Source: Megalopta genalis
Taxonomy: Eukaryota > Arthropoda > Insecta > Hymenoptera > Halictidae
Direction of reading: 5' to 3'
Assembly: GCF_051020955.1 (NCBI RefSeq)
Contig: NW_027476167.1
Span: 1-64,000 of the forward strand
Length of the DNA stretch: 64,000 nt
Positions within the stretch are counted from its first letter, which is position 1, and each line of letters starts with the position of its first letter. This document shows positions 1-10,544 of the stretch, piece by piece. Under the pieces are notes generated by a model. It did no database searches and was not told the origin of the DNA. It worked only from the letters and a program-made list of their open reading frames with translations. Both the position numbers and the translations under genes were made by a program.

Positions 1-980
1 TGACATTAGATGTCGTTCTAAATGCTTAATCCCTACGTAAAAGCGTTATTTAAGCAAGAATATCGTACTTTGAAGAAAATCTAATGATAGGATATTTCAG
101 AAAATTGAAAAAACCGAAAAATCACAAGAGTAAAGTGCCATTTTCTGACATTAGATTTCGTTCTACATACTTAATTATAATGTAAAATCGTTCGTTAAAT
201 AGGAATTTCGTATTTAAAAAAATCTAATGATAGGTTTTTTCAGAAAATTGAAAAAACCGAAAAATCACTAGAGTAAAGTGCCATGGTCTGACATTAGATT
301 TCGTTCTAAATGCTTAATCCCTATGTAAAAGCGTTATTTAAGCAACAAGATCGTACTGTGAAAAATCTAATAATAGGTTTTTTCAGAAAATTGAAACAAC
401 CGTAAAATCACAAGAGTAACGTGCCATTTTCTGACATTAGATTTACTTCTATATGCTTAATGCCTATGTAAAAACGTTATTTAAGCAAGAATGTCGTATT
501 TTGAAGAAAATCTAATGATAGGTTTTTTCAGAAAATTGAAAAAACCGTAAAGTCACAAGAGTAAAGTGCCATTTTCTGACATTAGATTTCGTTCTAGGTG
601 CTTAGTCCCTATGTAAAACCGTTATTTAACCAAGAATATCGTATTTTGAAGAAAATCGAATGATAGGATATTGCAGAAAATTGAAAAAACCGAAAAATCA
701 CAAGAGTAAAGTGCCATTTCCTGACATTACATTTCGTTCTACATACCTAATTCTAATGTAAAATCGTTATCTAAGCAAGAATATCGTATTTTGAAGAAAA
801 TCGAATGATAGGATATTGCAGAAAATTGAAAAAACCGAAAAATCACAAGAGTAAAGTGCCATTTCCTGACATTAGATTTCGTTCTAAATGCTTAGTCCCT
901 ATGTAAAACCGTTATTTAAGCAAGAATATCGTATTTTGAAGAAAATCGAATGATAGGATATTGCAGAAAATTGAAAAAAT
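1..980. repeat. ~145-bp tandem satellite, seven copies
   Basis: Seven head-to-tail copies start at about 1, 146, 289, 432, 577, 722 and 867, giving units of 143-145 bp. Each begins near TGACATTAGATTTCGTTCTA and ends near CACAAGAGTAAAGTGCCA. The left edge runs off the window and the last copy is cut short by the 8-bp array. Copies differ by scattered substitutions. No coding potential is seen. Confidence 0.93.
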
Positions 981-2177
981 GATGTTGAACAAATGAACAG
1001 ATGAACAAATGAACAACTGAAAAAAAATGAACAACTGAACAAATGAACAAATGAACAAATTAACCAATGTACAAATAAACAAATGAACAAATGAACAAAT
1101 GAACAAATGAACAAATGAACAAATGAACAAATGAACAAATGAACAAATGAACAAATGAACAAATGAACAAATGAACAAATGAACAAATGAACAAATGAAC
1201 AAATGAACAAATGAACAAATGAACAAATGAACAAATGAACAAATGAACAAATGAACAAATGAACAAATGAACAAATGAACATATGAACAAATGAACAAAT
1301 GAACAAATGAACAAATGAACAAATGAACAAATGAACAAATGAACAAATGAACAAATGAACAAATGAACAAATGAACAAATGAACAAATGAACAAATGAAC
1401 AAATGAACAAATGAACAAATGAACAAATGAACAAATGAACAAATGAACAAATGAACAAATGAACAAATGAACAAATGAACAAATGAACAAATGAACAAAT
1501 GAACAAATGAACAAATGAACAAATGAACAAATGAACAAATGAACAAATGAACAAATGAACAAATGAACAAATGAACAAATGAACAAATGAACAAATGAAC
1601 AAATGAACAAATGAACAAATGAACAAATGAACAAATGAACAAATGAACAAATGAACAAATGAACAAATGAACAAATGAACAAATGAACAAATGAACAAAT
1701 GAACAAATGAACAAATGAACAAATGAACAAATGAACAAATGAACAAATGAACAAATGAACAAATGAACAAATGAACAAATGAACAAATGAACAAATGAAC
1801 AAATGAACAAATGAACAAATGAACAAATGAACAAATGAACAAATGAACAAATGAACAAATGAACAAATGAACAAATGAACAAATGAACAAATGAACAAAT
1901 GAACAAATGAACAAATGAACAAATGAACAAATGAACAAATGAACAAATGAACAAATGAACAAATGAACAAATGAACAAATGAACAAATGAACAAATGAAC
2001 AAATGAACAAATGAACAAATGAACAAATGAACAAATGAACAAATGAACAAATGAACAAATGAACAAATGAACAAATGAACAAATGAACAAATGAACAAAT
2101 GAACAAATGAACAAATGAACAAATGAACAAATGAACAAATGAAAAAAATGAACAAATGAAAAAAATGAACAAATGAA
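981..2177. repeat. 8-bp satellite block 1, (AACAAATG)n
   Basis: About 1.2 kb of near-perfect 8-bp repeats of AACAAATG. The first ~120 bp are degenerate. At 2142-2177 the repeat breaks up with AAAAAAATG variants before the next block. All three minus frames are open because an 8-bp unit without stops repeats every 24 nt. This is not evidence of a gene. Confidence 0.97.
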
Positions 2178-2528
2178 CAAAAGAGCAAAAGAGCAAAAGA
2201 GCAAAAGAGCAAAAGAGCAAAAGAGCAAAAGAGCAAAAGAGCAAAAGAGCAAAAGAGCAAAAGAGCAAAAGAGCAAAAGAGCAAAAGAGCAAAAGAGCAA
2301 AAGAGCAAAAGAGCAAAAGAGCAAAAGAGCAAAAGAGCAAAAGAGCAAAAGAGCAAAAGAGCAAAAGAGCAAAAGAGCAAAAGAGCAAAAGAGCAAAAGA
2401 GCAAAAGAGCAAAAGAGCAAAAGAGCAAAAGAGCAAAAGAGCAAAAGAGCAAAAGAGCAAAAGAGCAAAAGAGCAAAAGAGCAAAAGAGCAAAAGAGCAA
2501 AAGAGCAAAAGAGCAAAAGAGCAAAAGA
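2178..2528. repeat. 8-bp satellite block 2, (AGAGCAAA)n
   Basis: About 350 bp of AGAGCAAA units, a derivative of the neighbouring repeat. The plus strand has no T here. Confidence 0.96.
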
Positions 2529-2738
2529 ACAAGAGAACAAGAGAACAAGAGAACAAGAGAACAAGAGAACAAGAGAACAAGAGAACAAGAGAACAAGAGA
2601 ACAAGAGAACAAGAGAACAAGAGAACAAGAGAACAAGAGAACAAGAGAACAAGAGAACAAGAGAACAAGAGAACAAGAGAACAAGAGAACAAGAGAACAA
2701 GAGAACAAGAGAACAAGAGAACAAGAGAACAAGAGAAC
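2529..2738. repeat. 8-bp satellite block 3, (AGAACAAG)n
   Basis: About 210 bp of AGAACAAG units, again without T on the plus strand. The change from block 2 is abrupt, as expected if each variant was amplified separately. Confidence 0.96.
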
Positions 2739-3788
2739 AAAAGAACAAAAGAACAAAAGAACAAAAGAACAAAAGAACAAAAGAACAAAAGAACAAAAGA
2801 ACAAAAGAACAAAAGAACAAAAGAACAAAAGAACAAAAGAACAAAAGAACAAAAGAACAAAAGAACAAAAGAACAAAAGAACAAAAGAACAAAAGAACAA
2901 AAGAACAAAAGAACAAAAGAACAAAAGAACAAAAGAACAAAAGAACAAAAGAACAAAAGAACAAAAGAACAAAAGAACAAAAGAACAAAAGAACAAAAGA
3001 ACAAAAGAACAAAAGAACAAAAGAACAAAAGAACAAAAGAACAAAAGAACAAAAGAACAAAAGAACAAAAGAACAAAAGAACAAAAGAACAAAAGAACAA
3101 AAGAACAAAAGAACAAAAGAACAAAAGAACAAAAGAACAAAAGAACAAAAGAACAAAAGAACAAAAGAACAAAAGAACAAAAGAACAAAAGAACAAAAGA
3201 ACAAAAGAACAAAAGAACAAAAGAACAAAAGAACAAAAGAACAAAAGAACAAAAGAACAAAAGAACAAAAGAACAAAAGAACAAAAGAACAAAAGAACAA
3301 AAGAACAAAAGAACAAAAGAACAAAAGAACAAAAGAACAAAAGAACAAAAGAACAAAAGAACAAAAGAACAAAAGAACAAAAGAACAAAAGAACAAAAGA
3401 ACAAAAGAACAAAAGAACAAAAGAACAAAAGAACAAAAGAACAAAAGAACAAAAGAACAAAAGAACAAAAGAACAAAAGAACAAAAGAACAAAAGAACAA
3501 AAGAACAAAAGAACAAAAGAACAAAAGAACAAAAGAACAAAAGAACAAAAGAACAAAAGAACAAAAGAACAAAAGAACAAAAGAACAAAAGAACAAAAGA
3601 ACAAAAGAACAAAAGAACAAAAGAACAAAAGAACAAAAGAACAAAAGAACAAAAGAACAAAAGAACAAAAGAACAAAAGAACAAAAGAACAAAAGAACAA
3701 AAGAACAAAAGAACAAAAGAACAAAAGAACAAAAGAACAAAAGAACAAAAGAACAAAAGAACAAAAGAACAAAAGAACAAAAGAACAA
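2739..3788. repeat. 8-bp satellite block 4, (AGAACAAA)n
   Basis: About 1.05 kb of almost invariant AGAACAAA units. The plus-strand frame 2173-3816 across blocks 2-4 is open for 547 codons (lysine, glutamine, arginine and threonine rich). This follows from the repeat having no stop and is not called a gene. Confidence 0.96.
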
Positions 3789-3975
3789 AGGAACAAGTGA
3801 ACAAGTGAACAAATGAACAAATGAACAAATGAACAAATGAACAAACGAACAAACGAACAAACGAACAAATGAACCAATGAGCGAATAGACAAATGAACGA
3901 ATGAACAAATAAACAAATAAACAAATTAACAAGTTGACAAATGAAGAAATGAACAAATAAACAAATTAACCATTG
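3789..3975. repeat. Degenerate end of the 8-bp array
   Basis: AACAAGTG, AACAAATG and AACAAACG variants decay towards the BEL element insertion point. The same repeat resumes on the far side of the element. Confidence 0.9.
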
Positions 3976-4476
3976 TGTTCCGGCCGAATCGCGGACCGCG
4001 GGTCAACGCAGGTTCGACTTTCGATGTACGCCGTCTCGCCGTTTTTGTCGAATAAACTGCGAGGCGGCAAGACAATAACACGATCGACGTGCGTTGGCCC
4101 GACCGTCAAACGCTCGCCTCGGCCTAAATGTATACGCGGTGTTTTTGCCTTAGGAGGCAATGACCGGCCTTCGACGCCTGACGATGCTTCTCCTTGAACA
4201 TCGGCCAGGTGTCTATATATACTGCCGCAAATTTGATAACGGGGGATTCTCCAAGATATCGTTATCGTTAATAGTCAAGTTTTATTTAGCGCCCCTTGCG
4301 CCTATACGAAGCCGTGCTTCAATTTTATAGTTCATACGAAGCCATGCTTCAAATCTTATACGTCGAACGGAGCCGTGCTCCAAAGATTGTAAACCGAAGG
4401 ACTGTGGAGTCCGAATCAATAAATCCTGTCGTCTCCTCACGACTTCCGGCGGTTTAATTCTGTGCCGTGCGCAACA
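3976..4476 (+). repeat. 5' LTR of the BEL element
   Basis: Begins TGTTCCGGCC and ends GTGCGCAACA (TGT...ACA). By hand comparison with 10545-11045 there are four substitutions in 501 bp. Three small hairpins lie at 4308-4320, 4338-4350 and 4369-4381, the last with a compensated stem. A poly(A) signal AATAAA is visible at about 4418. Confidence 0.95.
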
Positions 4477-4480
4477 TTTC

Positions 4481-4496
4481 TGGTCCTTCGAGCCGC
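4481..4496 (+). promoter_or_regulatory. Primer-binding site of the BEL element
   Basis: TGGTCCTTCGAGCCGC follows the LTR after four bases. It begins TGG, as needed to pair with a tRNA 3' CCA end. The same motif occurs in reverse at 35431-35446. The tRNA species was not assigned. Confidence 0.7.
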
Positions 4497-4596
4497 ATCT
4501 GGAGACGACACAGGAGAGATAATCCATCTCCATCAGCAGCGTCGATCACGCAGTCGATCAACGCATACGAGTCCGCTATAAGAACTGCTGGTCAAA

Positions 4597-6294
4597 ATGG
4601 AGCAACTTATTAAGGAGCAAGAGCTCACCATCGGGGGACTTTGCCGGATCCTGCCCAATTTCAAGCGCCTGGGAAAGGCGAAATTCACAGAAGCCGCCGC
4701 CGAAGAGCGCCTTCGCCGCCTGCGGACCGAGTGGGACGCGTGCCGACGCCTCCACCTCCAGTTGGAGCTGAATGCCACTGCTGAAGAACGGGAAACCCGC
4801 GAGTACTTCAAGCAGGGGTATTTCGATCGGGCCGAAGCAGAGTTCGAGCAGGCGAGTGATTTTTTCGTTGAACTGATCGCTTCATTTAGGAGTGGGGCGT
4901 CTGCGCTGGCTGACGCGAGCCAGACAAGGGAGTCCGAGTCCCGTAGCGCGCCCGTGGCGCAGCTACCGTGACTCCCATTGCCAAGGTTCGCCGGCTGCTA
5001 CACGGAGTGTCCGAGCTTCTCGTACCAATTTGAGTCGCTGGTCGTGAAGAACCGGACTCTTCACGACGTCCAGCGACTACAGTACTTCAAGTGTGCTTTA
5101 GAGGGGGAAGCAGCGTCCGAGATTGCTGACTACTCCGTGACAGCGGCGAACTTTGGCATCGCGTGGGCGGCCTTGGTCAGGTGGTATGACCGGAAGCGAC
5201 TGGTCGTCAGTGCGCTCCTGTCGAGCTTCCTGACCCTTGCGCCGCCCACCCGCGATCGCGACGGCAGCGGTCTCGCCTTGCTGCGTCGTCGCACTAACGA
5301 GGCGTTGGCCCAGCTGCGAAATTTGGGGCGGCCGGTGGACCACTGGGACGACCTGCTGGTCCACCTAACGGTGGAAAAACTCGATCCGAAGTCGAGAGAG
5401 GCGTGGATCCACGAAATCCGCGCCGCCGTTGATCCACCCACGTACGCCAGTCTCGACGAGTTCCTGGAGCATCGGGCCGGGTCCTTCGCGGAGCTTAGGA
5501 TGGCTCCCGAGCCCTCGGCTACCTCCGCGGAGCGTAGGCCGGCCCGACCTCCACCACCGGTACGCTCCCACGCGATGGCGACGACGACGGCGAGCCGTTG
5601 CCGGAAGTGCGGCGACAACCACCCGCTGTTCCGGTGCCCTGCGTTCAGGGGTATGGCGCTCAACCTGCGCCGGGATTTCGTTAGGGCGCGCGGTTGCTGC
5701 TTCAACTGCCTCCGTTCGGGACACCCCGCGACATCGTGTCCCTCCGCGTCGCGCTGCTCCGTTTGTAACGGCTCGCACCACACCCTGATTCACCAGGATT
5801 CCGGGGTTGGTGGCGGGCCAGAGTCAACCGCGGTAGAACCCGGGCGGGAAGCAGCGACGAATATCTCCGCATCGTCCGTGGTCAACAACTGCGTCGCACA
5901 CTGGATCGGGAGCAGGGCCGTACTGCTCGTGACCGCTCTAGTATTGGTAGAGACACGCGACGGGGGGGTAAGGCCGGTGAGAGCCTTGCTGGACCAGGGA
6001 TCGGAGGCGACCTTCGTCTCCGAATCCCTCGTCCAGGCCCTCCGCATTCCTAAGCGGCCCGCGGCTATCACCGTGACGGGTGCGGGGGACGCGCCGGTGG
6101 GTCGCGTTACTTCGCGGGTCGATCTGGTCTTACAGTTGACCGGGCGCGGGAACGCTCCTATGCCGCTTTCCGCGTTCGTCCTCCGGAGACTTACCGGGTA
6201 CGCGCCCAAGACGACCGTCGACATTCGCGTTTACCCGCATCTGCAGGACCTCGTTTTAGCGGACCCTGATCCGCGCGACTTTAGATCTCCCAGT
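4597..6294 (+). pseudogene. BEL gag and aspartic protease, broken
   Basis: The start ATG at 4597 opens a charged N-terminal segment (EQLIKEQELTIGGLCRILPN), interrupted by an in-frame TGA at 4969-4971. The same frame then continues from PRFAGCYTECPSF, the usual start of the BEL gag region (DUF1759-like). Three cysteine/histidine knuckles follow at about 5599-5640, 5692-5745 and 5757-5795 (CRKCGDNHPLFRC, CFNCLRSGHPATSC, CSVCNGSHH). The retropepsin-like active site is ALLDQGSEATF at about 5982-6014, with DQG in place of the commoner DTG, as is usual for BEL proteins. A frameshift at about 6290-6296 moves the frame into the reverse transcriptase segment. Gag would form the particle and the protease would cleave the polyprotein. 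Confidence 0.88.
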
Positions 6295-6295
6295 A

Positions 6296-7605
6296 GATCT
6301 CTTAATCGGGGCCGATCGTTACGGTGATGTGATCGGTCCCGGCCTGCGCCGCGGAACACCTGGTCAGCCAATCGCGCAGGATACTGTATTCGGTTGGGTC
6401 GTCTCGGGCGCCGCGTCGACACCCGCGAACGATCGCGATCCCTCCGTGGCGTCCCTGCACTGTCGCGCGGAGGAGAAGTTGGAGCGGCAATTGCGATTGT
6501 TCTGGGAGCTCGAGGAGGCGAGTCCCAAATCTGTCCTTTCCCCTGACGAGTCGAGGTGCGAGGAACATTTCGTCAACACCGTCTCACAGCGGGCGGACGG
6601 ACGATACGTGGTTCGGTTGCCCCTGCGTACCGAACCACCCCTCGCTCTCGGCTCGTCAAAGGGCCGTGCCCTAGCCATGCTGCGTGGAGTCGAGCGGCGA
6701 CTCAGGGGCGACAGTCAGTTGGAGACCGCGTACCGGGACTTTCTGGCCGAATATGAGGCTCTCGAGCACATGGAGGAGGCCCCTCAGGCACCGCGGGATG
6801 GCGCGGTGTTCCTTCCGCACCACCCAGTGGTCAAGCGGAATGTGGACGGAGCTCCGCGCGTCCGCGTTGTTTTCAACGCCTCTAGCCTCACTTCCAACGG
6901 ACTGTCGCTCAACGATCACTTACTGACGGGGCCGAAGTTGCAGCGAGACATCTTCTGGGTACTGTTGCGCTGGCGAGACCCGCGATTCGCCCTCAAAGCC
7001 GACATCGAGAAGATGTTTCGGCAGATCCGCGTGCACGAGGAGGACGCGGATCTGCAGCGGATTTTATGGCGGCGTGGGCCCGACCAAGAGCCTCGCGAAT
7101 TCCGGCTCACCACCGTCACATACGGAACGGCCTGCGCCCCATACCTAGCTCAGCGCGTCTTACTGCGTCTCGCCGAGGACGAGGGAGCGCACTTCCCTCG
7201 TGCGCGTGCGATAATGCGCTCGAATTTCTATGTGGATGACGTTCTCTTCGGCGCTGACGGGATGGAGGAAACCATAGCCTGCCGTGACGAGCTCACACGC
7301 CTCCTAGGACGTGGGGGCTTCAGGTTAGGAAAATGGGCAGCCAACACCCCTCTGGTGTTGGCGAATAGCCAGAAGTCGACGGCGGTGGACCTCACGGGGG
7401 CTGCCCAACAGCACCATCCCGTGTTGGGGGTGGATTGGAGTCCGGACTCCGACTCCTTCGGGTTCACCGTCGTCACAGACTCCGCTCCGTCGATTACGAA
7501 GAGAGCGGTGTTATCGGTGATCGCGCGCTTGTACGACCCGCTGGGCTGGGCGGCACCGGCAGTAATCAGAAAAAAAATATTGCTGCAGGAGTTATGGTTG
7601 GGGGT
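6296..7605 (+). pseudogene. BEL reverse transcriptase region
   Basis: This frame runs from a linker with TVFGWVVSG, typical of BEL pol, into the polymerase. The fingers and palm show RVVFNASS, LKADIEKMFRQIRV (first catalytic aspartate) and TYGTACAPYLAQRVL. The catalytic box is FYVDDVLFG at about 7227-7252. The connection segment ends in LYDPLGWAAP and LLQELW. A frameshift lies in the short G run at about 7598-7605. The frame after it reaches a TAG at 7633-7635. No other lesion is seen inside the polymerase core. Confidence 0.9.
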
Positions 7606-8515
7606 GCGGATTGGGACGCTCCGCTCCCGGACTAGCTCAACCAGACGTGGTGCGATCTCGTCGCCGAGTTACCGCTCTTAAGCGCCGCACGTGTGCCACG
7701 CTGGTGTGGCACCTTTCAATCCCCGCGCGGGGGGGGGGGAGCGATACGAGTTGCATGGTTTCGCGGACGCGTCTTCGCGCGCGTATGGTGCGGTGGTGTA
7801 CCTGCTAGCGCGACCGTTCCCGAGCGAACCCTCGGGAACCCAGGTGACCCTCGTCGCCTCGCAAAACAGGGTTGCTCCCGTCAGGACCGTCAGAATTCCG
7901 CGTTTGGAGTTTTGCGCGGCGGCTCTCTTGGCCGAACTATTGCGACGCGTCGCCGGCGAGATCCTCGAAGATCGCCTAGAGACCCACGCGTGGACCGATT
8001 CACGCTTGGTGCTCGCGTGGTTGGCCCGGACTCCCTCCACGTGGACCGTCTTTGTGGCCAATCGCGTGGGCCGCGTTCATGAACTATTACCGGGCACGCC
8101 GTGGCGTCACGTGCCCACACGCGACAATCCCGCGGATTGTGCGCCCCGAGGACTGCTCGCCGGCGAGTTGGTCAACCACCCCCTGTGGTGGACGGGACCC
8201 CGGTGGCTATCGGGGCCGCGGTCCGGCTGGCCACAGCCGTCGTGCGAAGCTCCCCCGAGCATAGATCAGGAGCTACGCGGCCAGACGGCTCGCGTAAGTG
8301 GCGAGAAGGAGACCCCCCTGGCTCCCCTCCCGTCCAGCGTTTCGTCCTGGGCGAGGCTCCTGCGCGTCACCGCAAACTGCTGCCGGTTTGTCGCGGCCCT
8401 TCGTCGAAGGTGGAATAGTCCCTCGGATTGCGAGACGCCGATGCGGCGGGCGAGGATCTTGTGGCTCCGTTGGCTGCAGGGTGGCGCCTTCGCATCGGAG
8501 ATACGCGCCGTCTGA
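7606..8515 (+). pseudogene. BEL RNase H region
   Basis: After the tether (ADWDAPLPD, then the TAG at 7633-7635), the frame changes again in an 11-G run at 7729-7739. It then reads ELHGFADASSRAYGAVVYL, the first RNase H block, followed by RIPRLEFCAA, TDSRLVLAWL and TRDNPADCAPRG. The order and residues match BEL RNase H. The frame ends in a TGA at 8513-8515, after which the same frame continues into integrase. Both frameshifts at G homopolymers could be consensus errors. Confidence 0.87.
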
Positions 8516-9391
8516 AAATCCCAATTCGTCGGGCGATCGTCGCCCTTGCGGCGGTTGAGCCCATTTCTCGACGAGGCAGGATTGCTCCGCGTGGGGGGAC
8601 GTCTAGACAACTCGTCCCGCGCGTACGACGAGAAACACCCCATCCTCCTCCCGAAGCACCCAGTGGTGGATTTGCTGGTGGAGGCTGTGCACCTCACAGC
8701 CCTCCACAGTGGACCCCAGCTCACTTTGAGCGTGCTGAGGAGGACGTATTGGCTTCTGGGGGCCCGAGACATGGTCAGAAGAGTGACCTGGAGGTGCGTA
8801 GCTTGCGCAAGGCATCGCGCATCTCCAGCGTCCCAACTCATGGGCACGTTGCCCTTATCGCGGGTAAACCCTTCGCGGCCCTTCTCGCACGTGGGCGTCG
8901 ACTATGCGGGCCCCCTCTGGACCCGCATGGGGAAGGGCCGGTGTTATCGGGCCCAGAAGTCATACATCGAGGTGTTCGTGTGCTTCGCGACCCGCGCGAT
9001 CCACCTCGAGCTGGTGAGCGACTGCACCACGGCGGGCTTCTTGGCTGCACTGCGGAGGTTCGTCTCCCGTCGGGGTAGGCCCTCTGCCATTTATTCCGAT
9101 AACGGAACGAACTTCCGCGGGGCCGCACGGGAGCTCGCAGCGATGGTTCGGGCGGTCCGCGACTCAGCCGAGGTATCGGCCTTTCTCGGAGAGGCCGAGA
9201 TCGTGTGGCATTTCTCCCCACCCGGAGCCCCGCATTTCGGCGGTTTATGGGAGACGGGGGTTAAGGCAGTAAAACGCCACTTAGCACGGGTGGTTGGCCA
9301 GCACACCCTCACCTTTGAGGATATGTGCACCCTGTTGTGCACCGTCGAGGCATGCCTTAATTCCCGCCCCCTCACACCGATGTCAAGCGAT
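8516..9391 (+). pseudogene. BEL integrase, N-terminal part and catalytic core
   Basis: In the same frame as the RNase H segment, the region reads LRVGGRLDNS and then the zinc-binding module (H in HLTALHSG, cysteines in WRCVACARHR). The catalytic core shows VDYAGPL (D), YSDNGTNF (D) and GGLWETGVKAVK (E), so the DDE triad is intact here. It runs to LNSRPLTPMSSD, where a 633-bp insertion splits the gene and brings in a stop at 9392-9394. Confidence 0.9.
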
Positions 9392-10024
9392 TAAGTCTTG
9401 AGTGATTTAACGTGCGGCACCTGCCCAAAGGCTTATCCACACGGCCCCCATGGGCGCGGAATTGAGATACGCTCAATAAGCGCGCTCCCGCATGCCAAGC
9501 CATGCAGGAGCTACCAGTTACTACGAGGACGCGGACTCTCGTCAGCAGACAACTGGTGGTGTCGAGCCCTTTCTATGCTCTACCGGCTCAGCAGGTCGGT
9601 TCCCGAGCTGAATACCGCAGCTCACCCGTCGAGGCCCCCAACAACTTAAGGGTGGGACAGAACGAGGAAGGAGGGAAGAGGTAAGGAGAGGAAGGGAAGG
9701 AGCCTCTGGCCAACTTTAGCCGTTTACCACTGCCCCCTCGATGGACCTACCCACTGCTGGCCCGAGGTATCCCGGGCCAGATGGCCGGGACCTCGTGGGC
9801 ACGCCGACACCCGAGGTACCAGTATTTAGAAGGCCGACTGGTAGGACCTGTCGTAGCAAAGCTACTACCATGTTTGGAGACACCGCATCTCCAGCACTGG
9901 TCGGCTAGCGCTTCGGGATCGTGTAGTCGCTACTCTACAACGCCTAGCACTTAGGAATCAGCAGAATAGGACCCGGCAAGCCGTATCCTACCCGCCTTTC
10001 TGCCTGTGTTCAGCGCCCTGCGCC
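9392..10024. mobile_element. 633-bp insertion in the BEL integrase, 11-bp target duplication
   Basis: The 11-mer TGTCAAGCGAT occurs at 9381-9391 and again at 10025-10035. Removing one copy and the intervening 633 bp rejoins the two integrase halves in frame. An 11-bp duplication points to a retroposed (LINE or SINE-like) copy rather than a cut-and-paste element. The insert is GC-rich. It has no clear poly(A) at either end and no recognised coding region. It does not visibly match the R1-clade LINE at 22980-29115. Its orientation is unknown. Confidence 0.8.
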
Positions 10025-10464
10025 TGTCAAGCGATCCGACGGACTACGCGGCCCTTACACCAAGGCATTTCTTGACGGGAGCCCCCTTGCTAACGCTTCC
10101 GGGAGAACGTTCGCCGGACACCGCCGCCTCCCCCTTGTCCCGTTGGCAAGGGGTCGAATCCATGCGTGCCAGTTTTTGGAACCAATGGAACCGCGAGTAT
10201 CTCCACACGCTGCAGGAGCGCAGCAAATGGTGGCGTGCCGAGAGGAACCTGCAGGTGGGAGATCTCGTGGTTCTTCGCGACGCGAATTGCCCACCGGCGT
10301 GTTGGTGTCTCGCACGCGTGGAGACGCTGCACCCCGGTGAGGACGGCCGAGTTCGAGTCGTAACCATCCGCAACGCCGGCGGATGTTACACTCGGCCGAT
10401 CACGCAGCTCGTGCGCTTGCCGGTGGACATGCCCGCTGGACCCTCCTCAGGACCGGAGCAGTAG
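10025..10464 (+). pseudogene. BEL integrase C-terminal part
   Basis: The frame resumes the integrase at SSDPTDYAALTPRHFLTG and continues through SRWQGVESMRASFWNQW and the C-terminal domain (QVGDLVVLRDANCPP, TRPITQLVRL). It ends at a stop at 10462-10464, about 80 bp before the 3' LTR. It is intact apart from separation from its upstream half. The order ALTP, HFLTG, WQ, W...W and VGDLV is the usual BEL integrase tail. Confidence 0.9.
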
Positions 10465-10544
10465 CGAGGGAAGGCGAGCGTACATGGCGGGCGGAGCGAG
10501 CTCGCCATTAGTTATTAAGATCAGCGGAGCTGAAGCGGGCGGTA

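Noticed and set aside
2173..3816. 547-codon plus-strand ORF rich in K, R, E and Q
   Set aside because: Also a by-product of the T-free 8-bp repeat; no unique domain.
899..3956. Very long minus-strand ORFs of octapeptide repeats
   Set aside because: They arise from an 8-bp satellite with no stop in any minus frame; three frames are open at once, which no real gene shows.
981..3975. CRISPR-like regular array
   Set aside because: The unit is 8 bp with no spacers; it is a satellite in a eukaryotic context.
3966..4197. Small ORFs in the BEL LTRs, repeated at 10508 and 53101
   Set aside because: They recur because the LTR recurs; non-coding promoter and terminator DNA.
4481..4500. tRNA-like sequence after the LTR
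   Set aside because: Only the primer-binding complement of a tRNA 3' end is present; no tRNA fold.
5098..5793. Minus-strand ORFs across BEL gag
   Set aside because: GC-rich shadows of the plus-strand gag frame; no motifs.
4978..6327. Independent gene starting at 4978
   Set aside because: The start is a TTG just after an in-frame stop; it is the continuation of the BEL gag frame.
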